From: Paguma larvata
Taxonomy: Eukaryota; Chordata; Mammalia; Carnivora; Viverridae
Reading direction: 5' to 3'
Assembly: GCA_030068075.1 (NCBI GenBank)
Contig: CM057826.1
Span: forward strand, 113,918,746 to 113,982,745
DNA length: 64,000 nt
Shown here piece by piece: positions 35,891 to 48,444 of the stretch. How positions within the stretch are numbered: the first letter of the stretch is position 1; each line of letters begins with the position of its first letter. The notes beneath the pieces were generated by a model. That model did not search any database. It was not told where the DNA came from and saw only the letters and a program-made list of their open reading frames with translations. The position numbers and the translations under genes are program-made.

Positions 35891-37802
35891 AGACCCAGAT
35901 TCTCTTTATGGGGTTCCACCTTTTCTTTGTTTTCCCCTGCTTCGTGTATACTATTTCCTCCCTATTGATCTATAGCAACTTCAGACCTACACAGTCTAGA
36001 ATCAGAGGAAACAGGCTTAACAGACTTCTTCACTAGCTTTCACAATTATGTAAAATCTAATCCCTAAGACCCATCCCTTACACCATATCATTTTGAAGAG
36101 TCTGCTTTACTTATCAAACTCTAAGTGATACAGTTGTAGAGCCAAGATTAGATGAAGTGTACGAGGAACAGAGTATACTATGCACTGGTTATAAATCATG
36201 ATATTTGAAGCATAACAAAGGAGATCAGATATACTAGAGAAGAATTAAATAAAAACCCTATAGTTTTTCATCTGTATTAGAAGTATCAATATGAATTAAT
36301 GAGGTGTTTTATCTTTATATGTGTATCTGTATTCTAGCTCTATCCACTGAAGAGACATAGAAATAACGGCTACTCCAGTAGTAATGAGTATTCTTAGTAT
36401 CCAGACTGTGATCTTGAAATACAATTTCTCACTAAAATACACCAAATTTTATTGGAAAATATTTATTCTAGGTCTGAAGTAGGAAATACACAAGATGAGC
36501 TTGGAATACCTCATGATACCTGATCAATGACTATGAAAATGAAAATCCTATAAAAAAGACTCAGCAGACAAAATGAAGAGGGTCCCACTGGCCAAACAGA
36601 GAACAATTTAAGCTTCATAAAGATAATAACTGTAATATATTTAAACCCATCAAATAAGTTTAAATCTATGAGTTTATAATAATTAAAAAAAAAAAGTAAC
36701 TCATCACAAACGAATTCATTATCTTGACACCATATATGTGTAACGGGTGTACCAGTAAGAAAAAAGAAAGGGACAGAAAAAAATATTTAAGGAAATAATG
36801 ACTGAAAACTTTCCAAATTTAATTAAAAACATTAATCATATATCCAAGAACTCCAATAAAGTGCAAACGGAATAAATACAGATATTGAAATCAAGACACA
36901 TTATAATAAAACTGTTGAAAGACAAAGACAAAATGTTGATAGCGGCATGAGAAAAATGACTCATGTGCAAAGAAAGTGAATAAAGTTAACAGCTGACTTC
37001 TCATCAGAAACAATGGAGGTCAGAATGCAGTGAGATGACACAGTCGAAGTACTGAAAGTAAAAACTGCCAACAAAGAATCCCATATTCAGCAAAACAATT
37101 TTGTAAAGGAAGGCAAAATAAAGACATTACCAATAGAGAAAACCCAAGAGAATTTGTTACTAACAGATCTTTCCTACCAGAAAAACTTAAAAAAGTTCTT
37201 CATGTTAAAAATCAAGTGATACCAGATGGTAATTGGAATCTATATGATAAAACAAAGAATGCTGTTATAGGTAATTATCTATGTAATTACAAAAGAGAGT
37301 ATAATTATATATTTCATTTCCTTTGTTCTCCTGACTGATTTAAAAAGCAATTGCATAAGAAATATGAATGTGATTGTAACATGGGCCTTTAACATACAAA
37401 AATGTAATGCATTTGACAATAACAGCACAGCAGAGACTGGTGAGAACAAAGTTGTATTGTAGTAAGAAAATGAAACCAGATGGTAGCTTACATTCAAAGA
37501 AAGTAATGAATTAAACCAGTAAAGGTAAATAAGGCTAATATAACAAACTCCATAAATACTTACTTGCTTTCTTCCTTTAGTTTTTTAAAAGATATAAGAC
37601 TATGCAAACTAAAAATTATAACAATGCGTTGTTGGATCTGTAACATATATAGACATAATAGTATATACTGTTATAGAGTATAACAGATATTGCAAAAAAA
37701 TGGTGGGAGGAAATGGGAGTTATATAAAAACAAAATTAGTATATTTGTCTGGAACTAAGAATAAAAATGTGAACTAGATTCTGACAAGATAAAATGTTTA
37801 TT

Positions 37803-38011
37803 GGGGCACCTGGGTGGCTCAGTCGGTTAGGCGTTCAACTTCGGCTCAGGTCATGATCTCACAGTTCGTGAGTTCAAGCCCCACATCAGGCTCTGTGCTG
37901 ACAGCAAGGAGCCTGGAACCCGCTTCAGGCTCTGTGTCTCTGCCCCTCCCCTGCCCCTGCTCACACTCTATCTCTTTCTTGCTCTCTCAAAAATAAATAA
38001 ATATTAAAAAA
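37803..38011 (+). mobile_element. Carnivore SINE with perfect 17-bp duplication
   Basis: GGGCACCTGGGTGGCTCAGTC start to an AAAAATAAATAAATATTAAA tail. AAGATAAAATGTTTATT is identical at 37786-37802 and 38012-38028, indicating a fairly recent insertion into the old L1. Confidence 0.97.
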
Positions 38012-38473
38012 AAGATAAAATGTTTATTATAAGCCTATAGCAATCACTATAAACATAAATAAAAAATTATAAAAGGATTTAGAATGGTATGCCAAAACTT
38101 ACATTTAATACAAAAGAGAAAAGTATATTTTTTAAAATATCTGGGACATATAGAACACAAAAAGCAAAATGGTAGATTTAAGTCTAATCCATATCAATAA
38201 CATTAAATGTCAATGGCATTAACACCCCTATCAAAAGGTAAGGATTGTGAAACTGGATATAAAAAAGGATCTGAGTATGTGCTCTGTACAGACACAAAAT
38301 TTAGATGCAAAGATACAAACAGTAAAAGTAAAAAGTTATACCAAGTAAACAACAAGCATAAAAGAGTGGTGATAGCTACCCTGATATGAGAAAAAATATT
38401 TTGTAACAATGATATGAAAAAAATATTATTCTCATATATAATATGAGCATTCTAAAAAAAAAAAATCCTTCTC

Positions 38474-38689
38474 GGGTCACCTGGGTGGCTCAGTTGGCTA
38501 AGTGACCGACTTTGGTTTGGGTCATGATCTCAGTGTTCATGGGTTCGAGCCCTGAGTCAGGCTCTTTACTGACAGCTCAGAGCATGGAACCTGCTTTGGA
38601 TTCTGTCTCCATTTCTCTCTGCCCCTCCTCCACTTGCACTCTGTCTCTCTCTCTCTCTGTCTCTCAAAAATAAACATTAAAAAAAATTT
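38474..38689 (+). mobile_element. Carnivore SINE in L1
   Basis: GGTCACCTGGGTGGCTCAG, GGTTCGAGCCCTGAG, TC-rich tract and AAAAATAAACATT tail. AATCCTTCTCG before and AGTCCTTTTCG after are a diverged duplication. Confidence 0.94.
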
Positions 38690-39026
38690 TAAGTCCTTTT
38701 CGAATAATGAGAACAGACTTTAAAACCAACAAAAATTATTAGATATGAAAAAAGACATTTCATAATGATAAAAGAATCAGTCCTTCAGGAAATGCAGCAA
38801 TTATAAACATGTATGCAATGAACAGCATAGCCCCTAAATGCATGAACAGAACTGAAGGGAAAAGCAGAAAATGCAACAGTCATAGTTGGAGACTTCAAAA
38901 CCTACTTTTGATAATGGGGTTACTAGGAAGAAGATCACCTAGAAAATAGAAGACTCACACAACACTATACATAACTTAAATATTTAAAAATATTTACTAC
39001 TCAACAACAGCAAAATATACAATCTT

Positions 39027-39227
39027 CTTTTTTTAATGTGTATTTATTTATTTTTAGAGAGAGAGCACGAGCACAGGAGGGGCAGAAAGAGAGGGACAGA
39101 GAGAAAGAATCCCAAGCAGGCTTTACACTGCCAGTACAGGGCCCAACGTGGGGCTCAAACTCACCAACCATGAGATCATGACCTGAGCTGAAATCAAGAG
39201 TCAGACGCTTAATACTCTGAGCCAGGC
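39027..39227 (-). mobile_element. Carnivore SINE in L1, minus orientation
   Basis: Poly-T, GTATTTATTTATTTTTAGAG, GAGGGGCAGAAAGAGAGG, GATCATGACCTGAG and CTCTGAGCCAGG. The last bases are missing. GAATATACATTTTT-like flanks are seen. Confidence 0.92.
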
Positions 39228-39566
39228 AGAATATACATTTTTCTTAATCAAACATGGAATATTTTCCTCTATGAACATATGATAGGCCATAAAAAATAAG
39301 TCTTTAAAAAATGTAAAAGGATTGAACTCACATTATGCATATTTGCAACCACAATGGAATCTAATTATAAATCAATAAGTGAAAGTTAAATAAACCATTC
39401 TTAAGTAATCAAAGTGGTCAAAGAAAAAAATCACAAGGGAAATTAAAAATACTGTTTTAGATAAGTGTAATTGAAAACAAAGCATCACAAAACTTATGTG
39501 ATTTAGTTAAAGCAGTGATCAGAAAGAAATTTATATCTATAAATACTTTTATTAAAAAAAAAGATC

Positions 39567-39790
39567 GGGGCGCCTGGGTGGCTCAGTCGGTTAGGCGGCC
39601 GACTTCGGCTCAGGTCATGATCTCACGGTCTGTGAGTTCGAGCCCCGCGCCGGGCTCTGTGCTGACAGCTCAGAGCCTGGAGCCTGCTTCGGATTCTGTG
39701 TCTCCCTCTCTCTCTGCCCTTCTCCTGCTCACGCTCTGTCTCTATGTCTCTCAAAAATAAATAAACGTTAGGAAAAAAAAAATTAAAAAA
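39567..39790 (+). mobile_element. Carnivore SINE, near consensus (first of three in tandem)
   Basis: GGGGCGCCTGGGTGGCTCAG, GGTCTGTGAGTTCGAGCCCC, CTGACAGCTCAGAGCCTGG and a long A-rich tail. An A run plus GATC flanks both sides. One of the copies closest to the felid consensus here. Confidence 0.96.
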
Positions 39791-39807
39791 AAAAAAAAAG
39801 ATCAAGT

Positions 39808-39998
39808 GGGGTACCCAGGTGGCTCACTCAGTTGAGCATCCGACTTCAGCTCAGGTCAGGATCCCATGGTTTGTGAGTTTGAACTCCACATGGAGTATGC
39901 TGCTGTCAGCGCAGAGCCTGCTTAAGATCTCCTGTCCCCCTCTCTTTACCCCTCCCCTGCTCATACTGTGTCAGAAATAAATAAACATTAAAATATTA
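39808..39998 (+). mobile_element. Carnivore SINE (second of three), diverged
   Basis: GGTACCCAGGTGGCTCACTC, GTTTGAACTCCACATGGAG, TC-rich tract and AAATAAATAAACATT tail. More diverged than its neighbours, so older. Confidence 0.92.
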
Positions 39999-40014
39999 AA
40001 AAAGAAAGGTCACA

Positions 40015-40229
40015 GGGCGTCTGGGTGGCTTATTTGGTCGAGCGTCTGACTTCAGCTCAGGTCATGAACTCACGGTTTGAGAATTCAAGGCCCATGTAGG
40101 GTTCTGTGCTGTCAGCTCAGAGCCTGGAGCCTGCTTCAGATTCTGTGTCTCCCTCTCTCTCTGTTCCTCCCCCATTCATATTCTGTCTCTCTCTCAAAAA
40201 TAAGTAATAATATAAACATAAAAAATTTT
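40015..40229 (+). mobile_element. Carnivore SINE (third of three) with perfect 16-bp duplication
   Basis: GGGCGTCTGGGTGGCTTATT start and A-rich tail. AAAAAGAAAGGTCACA is identical at 39999-40014 and 40230-40245, and the target lies in the tail of the previous SINE. Confidence 0.96.
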
Positions 40230-41945
40230 AAAAAGAAAGGTCACAAATCAATAACCTAAGCTTCTACCTTTAGAAACTAGAAAAAGGAGAGCAAACAAAA
40301 CCCAAGAAAGCTAGAAGAAAGAAATAATAAAGAGTAGAGCAGAGAAAATCAACAGTTGTTGATTGCTGTTTCTTTGAAAAGATCAACAAAGTTGACAAAC
40401 ATTTAGCTCTATTAAGCAAACAGCAAAGAAGATTCACATTATTAAAATCAGGAATCAAAGAAGGAATGTGACTACCAGTATCACAGAAATAACAAATGAT
40501 TATAATGTTTTACTCTAAACAACTATATGCCAAAAAATCACATAACTTAGATCAATTTAAAAATTCCTAAAAAGACACTAATTACTCAAACTGACTCAAG
40601 TAGCAATAGAAAATCTGAATATGTTCACATCAGGTAAAGAGATGGAATTACTAGTTTAAAATTTTCCCACAGAGAAGAGCCCAGGTCAGGATGGCTTTAG
40701 TGGTAAATTGTGCCAAATATTAAAAGACAAATGCCAATCCTCCAAAAACTCTTCAAAAAATAGGAGGAGGCACTTCCTAATACAACCGAGGTGGGCCAAT
40801 ATTACTGTGATACCAGGCAAAGATATCACAGGAAAGAAAACCACAGAAAATATCTCAAAAATACAGATGCAAAAAGCCTCAAGAAATTACTAGCAAATGG
40901 AATCCAGCAACATGTAAGGAAGCATTATATACTACAACCAATTCAGATTTATCCCAGAAATGCAAATTTGGTTTAACATGCAAAGATCAATATAATAAAC
41001 CACTTCATAGAATTAAGGACAAAAACCATATGATCATCTCAATAGATGCAGAAAATCCAATACCTTTTTTAAGGTAGAAATGTTCTACAAATGAGAAAAG
41101 GAGCTCCCCCAAGATCAAGGGCAACTACGAAAAAAACAAAAAACAAAAAACAAAAAACCAATAGCTAGCATGCTACTTAATAGTTAAGGAGTAAATGCTT
41201 TCTCCTTAAGATCAGGAAAGAGACAAGGATTTAAACTTTCACATCTTATTCGACATGTACTGGAGGTTCTAGGCAGGGCAATAGGCAAAAAGAAGATAAA
41301 AAAGGCATACATGTTAGAGAGAAAAAAGTAAAAATATATCTATTTGAAGATGAAATTATTTTGTATAAAAAATTAAGGAATCCAGAAAAAAACAAAATGA
41401 AATAATGGTGAGGCCCAATAAACAAGTTCAACAATGTGTCAGGATAGAAGATCAAAACAAAAAAAACCTGTTGTATTCTCACATAGTAGCAATGAACATC
41501 CAAAAATGAAAGTAAGAAAATAACTTCATTTGCAGTAGCACCAACGAGAATTTAACATTTAACGAAAGAAGTGTAAGGCTTAGATACTAAAAACTACAAA
41601 ATGTGTTGAAAGAAACTAAAGGGTATCTAAATATTCTTCATTAATGATACATTAAAATGTTTATGGATGGAAGCCTTAATATGATTAAGATAACGATACT
41701 CTGCAAATCAATCTAAAGATTCAATGCAATCCCTATCAAAATCCCAGATGGTATTTTTTTCCCCCAGAAATTGGCAAACAATCTAAAAATTCATGTGGAA
41801 ATGGACAGGGCTCAGAATAAACAAAACAATATTGAAAAAGAACAAAGTTGGAAGACTCATACATCCTTATTTCAAACTTACTACAAAATTACTATAATCA
41901 AGATGGTGAGGTAGTACATAGGACAGACATTTAAATTAATGGATT

Positions 41946-42163
41946 GGGACACCTGGGTGGCTCAACTGGTTAAGCATCCAACTCTTGGTTTCAGCTCAGG
42001 TCATGATCCTGCAGTTCATGTATTTGAGTCCCGCATCTGGGCTCCATGCTGCCAGTGTGGAGCCTGTTGGGATTCTCTCTGTCCCTCTCTCTCTGCCCCT
42101 CCCCCGCTCACTCTCTCTGTCTCAAAATAAAGAAATAAATATCAAAAAAAAAATTTAAATAAA
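41946..42163 (+). mobile_element. Carnivore SINE with perfect 14-bp duplication
   Basis: GGGACACCTGGGTGGCTCAAC start, older ACTCTTGGTTTCAGCTCAGG subtype, TC-rich tract and A-rich tail. TAAATTAATGGATT is identical at 41932-41945 and 42164-42177. Confidence 0.96.
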
Positions 42164-43345
42164 TAAATTAATGGATTAAAACTGGGAGTATATAAATAAA
42201 ATCTTATCTTTATATTTGCTGGTTTAAAAGGGTATCAAAACAATCAATGTGAAAAGAATACTATTTCCAAACAAACAGTCCTGAGACAACTAGATATCCA
42301 CAAGCAAAATAATCTAGTTGGACTCCTATTTCACATTATACACAAAAATAACTCAAAATGAATGATAGACCTAAATGTAAGAGCTAAAAATACAAAACTC
42401 TTAGAAGAAAACATAGCATGAAATCTTTTTTTCCAAGGGTTGGGCAACAGTTTCTTAGATATAACACTAGAAAGCACAAACAAAATGACAAAAGGGGCTA
42501 CATCAAAGTGATCAACTTTGCGCTACATCTAGAATATTTAATACTTTCACAACTCAATAGTAAAAAGATAAGTAACCCAATTAAAAATGGACAAAGAATC
42601 TGAATAGACATTCTTCCAAAGATGATCTACACAACCAATAAATCCATAAAAAAGGACATAAATGAAAACTATAAGGAGGTATTACTTCACACCTAGTAAT
42701 CAAAAGATCCTATGATAATAAATGTTAGCAAGAATGTGTAGAAATTAGAACCCTCATATATTCATACATTAGAGATGGAAATGTACAATGGTGTTGCCAT
42801 TTGGTAAACACTTTGGCAGTTTCTCAAAAAGTTAAGTATGGAGTCACTATGTGATTACTATGTGAGTGGATAGCAATTCCACTCCTAGGTATATAACCAA
42901 GAGTAATAAAAACATATGTCCCCACAAAAATGTGTACATAGCTGTTCACTGCAACATTATTCAGTATAGCCAACGAATGAAAACAACTCAAATATCCATT
43001 AACTGATGAATGCATAAACAAAATTTAGCATACTCATACAAATGAACATCATTTATAATTAAAAATTAATGAATTACTCCAACATGAAGGAACCTTAAAA
43101 ACAACACGTGAGTAAAAGAAATCAAATATGACAGAACAGTATATGATTACATTTATAAGAAATGTTCAGAATAGGCAAATCTATAGAGACAGAAGGTAGA
43201 TTAGTGGTGGCCTAAGGCTTAAGGGTGAGCTGGGTTAGGATTGAAGTAATTCCCAAAGGGTACAGGGTTTCTTTTGAGGGGAGACAAAATGTTCTAAGAC
43301 TAGAATGTGGTGATGATTTCCCAACTGTGTGAATATATTTGCAGA

Positions 43346-44159
43346 GGACAGAGAGATGCATTGAATAATATGATGTGTTTGCCTTCAGCTACAACCAAAA
43401 CTGAGAAATTCCATAGTTCAAACAGCCTGAATCTGCAACAGATTGGTTGTATGTCAAAGGAAGTGATGGAGGCACAGTTAATTAAAAGAACATCCAGGAA
43501 ATATTTAGTCGAAAATTTAGGGTGGCGCTTACTTAGAAGGACTCCAAGGAGTTGTGTTTGGATTGAAGTGCATGGAAGGTGCTTCTAGATTGTCTAACAA
43601 TGTTCTATTTCTTGACCTGGATGTGGTTTCAAAAAAATGTTTGTTTTAGAATAATTCGTTGTCACAAATTCTGTTTTGCAAAATTATTCTCTATCAGTAG
43701 TTTTTTAAAAATATTTTTAAATTAAATATATACATAATTACTCTGGATTTACTGTGGAGGAAAAATTCTGGATTTCAGCAAAATGAAATCAAAACTAAAA
43801 AGAACAGATAGGAAACTACTGAAGAGGCAGGGGAAGGTGGGGTATTTATATGTAGCTGCTTAGAGGCAAACTAGTATGATATGGGGACCAAATGGATAAC
43901 GTGTGTGAGAAGTAAGTGGAAGAAGACAACTTAGGGACTGATGGCTCCAGTGAGTATGAGATAAAGAGCAGAAAATTCCCCCCTACTCTGACAGCCTTTG
44001 ATTATTGATCTTCCCCACCCAAGAGCCATTCTGATTTGGTCTGGTAACAGACACCCTATTTTCTTGGTGACCTTCATTCTCAGTTCATGGGTTTCAAATG
44101 ATTGTCTCCACTTGTGCTCCAGGGAGCCCCCTGGACAGAGGCCTAATTAAAGCATAATA
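43346..44159. other. KCTD16 intron, nothing recognised
   Basis: Sequence following the L1M 3' end; some may be further L1 3' UTR. No gene is supported by the 93-codon frame at 43307-43588. Confidence 0.4.
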
Positions 44160-44525
44160 TGCCACGTCACGGTGATTGGTGCAGTATGGGCACATGACCC
44201 AAGCTAGATTTGTTGAAACTGAGGAAATGAGACCATCTCTTGTTCTTCTAGACTAGGAGCTAAAAAGCTATAGACATTACTACTGTCTTTCATGTGAAAA
44301 AAGAATGTGCTGAGGAGTGAAGCCAATGCAGCAGAAAACAGAACAGAGACAGACACGCAGAATACACACGCATCCTCGCATTGGTAGTGACATTGATTTG
44401 ATCCAGTCGAGTCTGAAGATAGGTTATTCCTGTACTGTTTAGTTATGTGTGAGCCATAATATTCCAATTACTCCCCTTTTTTAAGAGCACATTGAATTGA
44501 TCTCTGTCAACTAAAAATGAAAATA
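44160..44525 (+). mobile_element. Old interspersed repeat, possibly LTR-type, family not assigned
   Basis: GTGATTGGTGCAGTATGGGC, ACATGACCCAAGCTAG, GAAGCCAATGCAGCAG, GTGAGCCATAATATTCC and GATCTCTGTCAACTAAAAATG occur in the same order as in the copy at 52590-52985 and, reversed, at 62955-63470. I recall this as a widespread old mammalian repeat. Confidence 0.5.
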
Positions 44526-44584
44526 AATTACTAACGTAGGGATCAAAGAGCATTAAACTGTTTCCAGAGTGTTCAACCATATAC

Positions 44585-44935
44585 TTGCTCTAGCCCAGCA
44601 ATGGCCAATAGAAATATAATGTGAGCCACATATGTAGCTTCATATTTTCTAGTCGCCACATTAAAAAAAGTAAAAAGAAATAGGGGAATTAAATTTAATA
44701 ATATATTTTATTTAACCTAACATATATACATATATTTATAATATCATTCAATGTGTAATTAAATATTTTAAAAATTATTATTAGTTTGTATTCTTTCTTT
44801 CTGAGGACTCTGAAATCTAGTTTATTCCACTCTTACAGCACATCCCAATTTGGACTAGCCTCGTGTCAAGTGCTCAACACCCATATGTGGCTGGCGCCAA
44901 TCTTATCGGGAAATAAATTTTAGGCCATGCTCTAC
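44585..44935 (+). mobile_element. hAT-type non-autonomous DNA element
   Basis: GGCCAATAGAAATATAATG, GTGAGCCACATATGTAGC, ATATATTTTATTTAACC, ATTTGGACTAGCC and CAAGTGCTCAACACCC, then GTGGCTGGCGCC; typical of Charlie-derived elements. Related ends occur at 58800-59015. Confidence 0.65.
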
Positions 44936-44949
44936 CTTTGCCTGCCAGA

Positions 44950-45216
44950 GTGTCTCTGCCTTGTCCTGAATCTCATTCATAGTGTTTTGGGATTGTTAGA
45001 TACCTTGAATGTCAAGTGGTCCACATTCTCCTGTTACAGATTGTGCCTGTGGCCTAGCCTCCCAAGAACCTGAAATTTGGCTTGTTTTCTACAACTGAAT
45101 CTGCACCCTTCGGTTTATCTGAGAAGTCATGGTGAAATCCTTACAATAAATGCCCTTTGGCTTAAAACATCTAGAGTCAATTTGTATTATCTACAAACAA
45201 GAATACTGACTGATAC
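44950..45216 (+). mobile_element. Possible old MaLR-like LTR end
   Basis: The end TTACAATAAATGCCCTTTGG through ACAAACAAGAATACTGACTG and ATACCA resembles LTR 3' ends of this age class. Only the right end is convincing. Confidence 0.35.
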
Positions 45217-45224
45217 CAACGGCT

Positions 45225-45380
45225 AATATTATCATAACCACCATATGCAGGAAGAAACTAAATCTTTAAAAAGTTAAAGATTCCCGTATTGCCTAGGAAG
45301 TAGTTGGCAGAGTGGAATTTGGACTCAGACCTGTAGTCTCTTTATCTGTTATCCTGGGACTAGAATCTAGGTTTTTTGAT
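45225..45380 (-). mobile_element. MIR fragment, minus orientation
   Basis: GGAAGAAACTAAATC, CCTAGGAAGTAGTTGGCAGAG, GAATTTGGACTCAGACC and TTATCTGTTATCC fit reverse MIR. Confidence 0.6.
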
Positions 45381-45949
45381 TCTAAGATCAGCTTTCTTTC
45401 CATGATGTCAATTCCCTAAGCTACAAACAAGAGACTTTTTTAAATGAGGACACAGAAATAAAATAAAAGTGCAAAGTTTTTCATATGGTTCCTAAAAATC
45501 GAATCCTAAGGGGAGAATTTTCAACATTATGGCAGAGCAGTGCAAGAGATATTCAGGGAACCAGATAATTATAATAGGTGGTTGGCAGTCAACTCTATTT
45601 CCACTGCACCAGGGCTGCCCGTCTCAACATGTGAATACTCTTTAAGTTGCACAGAACTTTAGCTTTAGCCCAACAGAGAGGAAGATTAGAGTCGAGGCTT
45701 GGACAGCTTCCACTTCAGAATCACATCTGCACAACACCACCTAGTAAAAAACAAAAAGGTTTCCATGGGGAGCCAGACAGAGCAGCTCTATAAATAGTCA
45801 CCTAGAAACACAGGTGGTCTTTACCCTTTGGGTGTGTGGATGGCTGAAAGCAATGTGTCAGGGAGTGGAATTAAAACTATACACATATACACACACCGCA
45901 AAGAGCACTCATGAGCATACAACTATCCAAAAACAATAAGCATCACAGA
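45381..45949. other. KCTD16 intron, nothing recognised
   Basis: Unique-looking sequence between a MIR and an L1 fragment. Confidence 0.35.
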
Positions 45950-46360
45950 ACAAAATCACCTCTATCAGTGCAGGCAAAAGTGTGGGGAGAAGGGAACTCT
46001 GATACTATTAACAGAAACGTAAGTCAACTCCACTGTTTTGAAAGACAATCACCAACCTTTATCAAACGACATCCATAGATCCTTTTCTTAGCAATCCACT
46101 CTCTGGTAATAAGGAAGGGTGCACGTACAAGGATATTTACTGCAGAGTTTTGTTTTCATTAGCCCAGTGATGGTTAATAGGGTAAATGTCTACACAAAGG
46201 GGACTGATAATTACAGTATAATCACATTTTGGAAGATAAAGTTGACGTTAAAAGATCAAGACAGTTCTGTGCGTGAGAATATGAAATGATATTCGTGATA
46301 AATTGGTGTGAGAGGAAGAGCTAGTGGAAGAATATCATAGGTAGATAAATTAGATCAATA
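45950..46360 (+). mobile_element. Ancient L1 3' fragment, plus orientation
   Basis: GCAATCCACTCTCTGGTAAT, GTGCACGTACAAGGATATTTAC, GCAGAGTTTTGTTTTCATTAG, GGGGACTGATAATTACAG and ACGTTAAAAGATCAAG follow the order of an old L1 ORF2 C-terminus. Confidence 0.65.
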
Positions 46361-46389
46361 GATCCAGTGATCGGGAATGACAGCGCCAG

Positions 46390-46545
46390 CAGCTCTTTCT
46401 ATACGTAAATTCATTTAAACCTCACAACAAACCTACAAGGTTGATACTACTGTTATCTTTGCTTTATGGATAAGGAAATGAAGCGAGTTACAGAGAGGAA
46501 AAATAAATTAACCAAGGTCATAGCTGTTCAGCAGAATGGAGAGGG
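46390..46545 (-). mobile_element. MIR SINE, minus orientation
   Basis: TTCATTTAAACCTCACAAC, GTTGATACTACTGTTATC, ATAAGGAAATGAAGCGAG and AACCAAGGTCATAGCTG match reverse MIR well. Confidence 0.85.
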
Positions 46546-48233
46546 TGAGGGGTTAAGTATCAGTCTTTCCTTTTATACAATTCCATAGGGTTTTATTTTT
46601 CTTCAATGAATGAGCATTTTTTTTATGAAGCTGGAAAAAAAAAGTAGATAAGAAAGAAAAACAATACCATGAACATCTTCCTAAGAAACCATAGAATCTA
46701 TGGACTCACAGATTCTTTTAAACTCACTTCTGGCCACGTTTCCACCTAGCATAGCTCACTTCTCAGCTGCCTTCCTTGCATGCTTCCCTGTTCTACTATG
46801 AAAAAACAGAAAGACTTTTCCCCTTATTTCCTCAGGGATGGTCCCACTTGCTGAAAGCCTTCATCATAGGAAATATACATCGATATTCAGACTAAAGGCT
46901 CCTCTGCTCAGTTGCACCCCACAGTATGTGTTACGTTAACAATGCAGAACAGAGAGTTTAATGTGACCTACAGAAGAGTAACCATTACGATGGTACAACT
47001 GTATTATGACAAGTATTTGACGTACTCAGGCCAATATTCTAATCACTTCAACTAGAAAGAAGGAGTCAGCTTTGGGTGATTCTTTGAAACTGTTATCAGG
47101 TTTGTTTAGTTGCAATTAACTCCTGGTACCATAGCCAAAAAGGGTATAATGAAAAGCATTAAATTGACACTGATTGAAAGACAGGAGGTAAGTAAATGAG
47201 ATGAAGTATGGGGCCAATGTGACCGAATCTTCTCTCTGGTATTTTAAAAACATTACCATAATTTACATCAGCAAGAGTATTTCATGAGCTCCACATCCCT
47301 CCCTCATTTAACGTCTACATACTGAATATTATGTTTAGGAATATTGTTATGTTGTCTGCAAAATATAATCAACTGAGCTATTCATTCTTGCATCAACCAT
47401 AAATATATGACCACTTTAATACCAAGTAAAGGGAAATCACTTCTCAGTGGGGAGTGGATTTCAAATATTAAAATAAGACACAAAGATTGTCCAGAAAGGT
47501 AAAGATGCCTAGACGGTAAGCTCATTTTTTAAGGTTAATTACATCCAAACAGTGAACACTTCTTTAACATTTCTTATTTCCCAGAGATAAGCGGACTGCC
47601 ACAGGTGAGTGACCTCTCAGCTCAACAAACTGGCTCAGTGGATAGTTTTGTTTCATTGAAGAAAGCAATTAGCTTTTAGTGTGCTGGAAAGTGGGAAGCA
47701 ATTTCACAGATTAGTAGAGCTGCCGGCTCTGGCTGCTGGTGATGTCGGCGGACGGCGAGACCCACTTCCCACATTCTTTCAGGGCCAGCATAATCAGCGG
47801 ATGATAACACGACGCACAGAGGCAGCTGCTCCCCCTGACAGGCTCTTAACCGACAGAATGCATTATCTGAAAAGCCTGATGACAGAGGCTACATCGGCAA
47901 GGAAGTAAGGCATACCACCTCACTGTTTGTCATAAGCAATAGGGTGTGATGCAGTATTTGGAGCAGGAAAGACGAAGTTTTAAGGACTTCGACCATCATC
48001 AGTATCGTAAACACATTAACTCCACCAGGCACATGAGAAGGAATGAGGGGATATAAGACAGCAGAAACAAGAGGGGCTTTTCACCGTCAACTTGGGAACT
48101 CAGAAAAGCTGGATGCCACTTCATGTACTGTTATCTATTCATTCTTAAATGACAAATAAGGAATAGTCACAGCAGTAGAAAACAAGTGGTCTAGCAACTT
48201 CATTAGGTTTCCATACATGTTTTAATTAGGTGA
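46546..48233. other. KCTD16 intron, long unique stretch
   Basis: No gene or repeat recognised over about 1.7 kb. A 75-codon frame at 47681-47908 is a chance frame as far as I can tell. Confidence 0.4.
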
Positions 48234-48433
48234 AAAAAATTTTAACTTTATTTATTTTGAGACAGAGCACAAGCAACGGAGGGGCAGAGAGAGGAGAGAG
48301 AGAGAATCCCAAGCAGGCTCTGTGCACTCAGCTCAGAGCCTGACGTGGGGTTTGAAGGCACAAACTGTGAGATCGTGACCTCAGCCAAAACCAACAATCG
48401 GATGTTTAACCACCTGAGCCACCCAGGTGCTCC
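48234..48433 (-). mobile_element. Carnivore SINE, minus orientation, with duplication
   Basis: A/T-rich tail, TTTATTTATTTTGAGACAG, AGCAGGCTCTGTGC and GAGCCACCCAGGTGCTCC. TAATTAGGTGA is identical at 48223-48233 and 48434-48444. Confidence 0.94.
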
Positions 48434-48444
48434 TAATTAGGTGA

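Larger units (their letters stand above)
36720..43345 (+). mobile_element. Long ancient L1 (L1M type), plus orientation, with seven nested SINEs
   Basis: Blocks follow L1M order. First, the ORF1/inter-ORF region: GAAAACTTTCCAAATTTAAT, then AACAGCTGACTTCTCATCAG and AACAATGGAGGTCAGAATG. Next, the ORF2 endonuclease (38160-38400, 38760-39000) and reverse transcriptase (40600-41250, GCCCAGGTCAGGATGGCTTT, CAGATTTATCCCAGAAATGC). Then the C-terminal part (41640-43050) and a 3' UTR (CAGAATAGGCAAATCTATAG). Both frames are destroyed. SINEs sit at 37803, 38474, 39027, 39567, 39808, 40015 and 41946. The element may extend further left. Confidence 0.85.
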
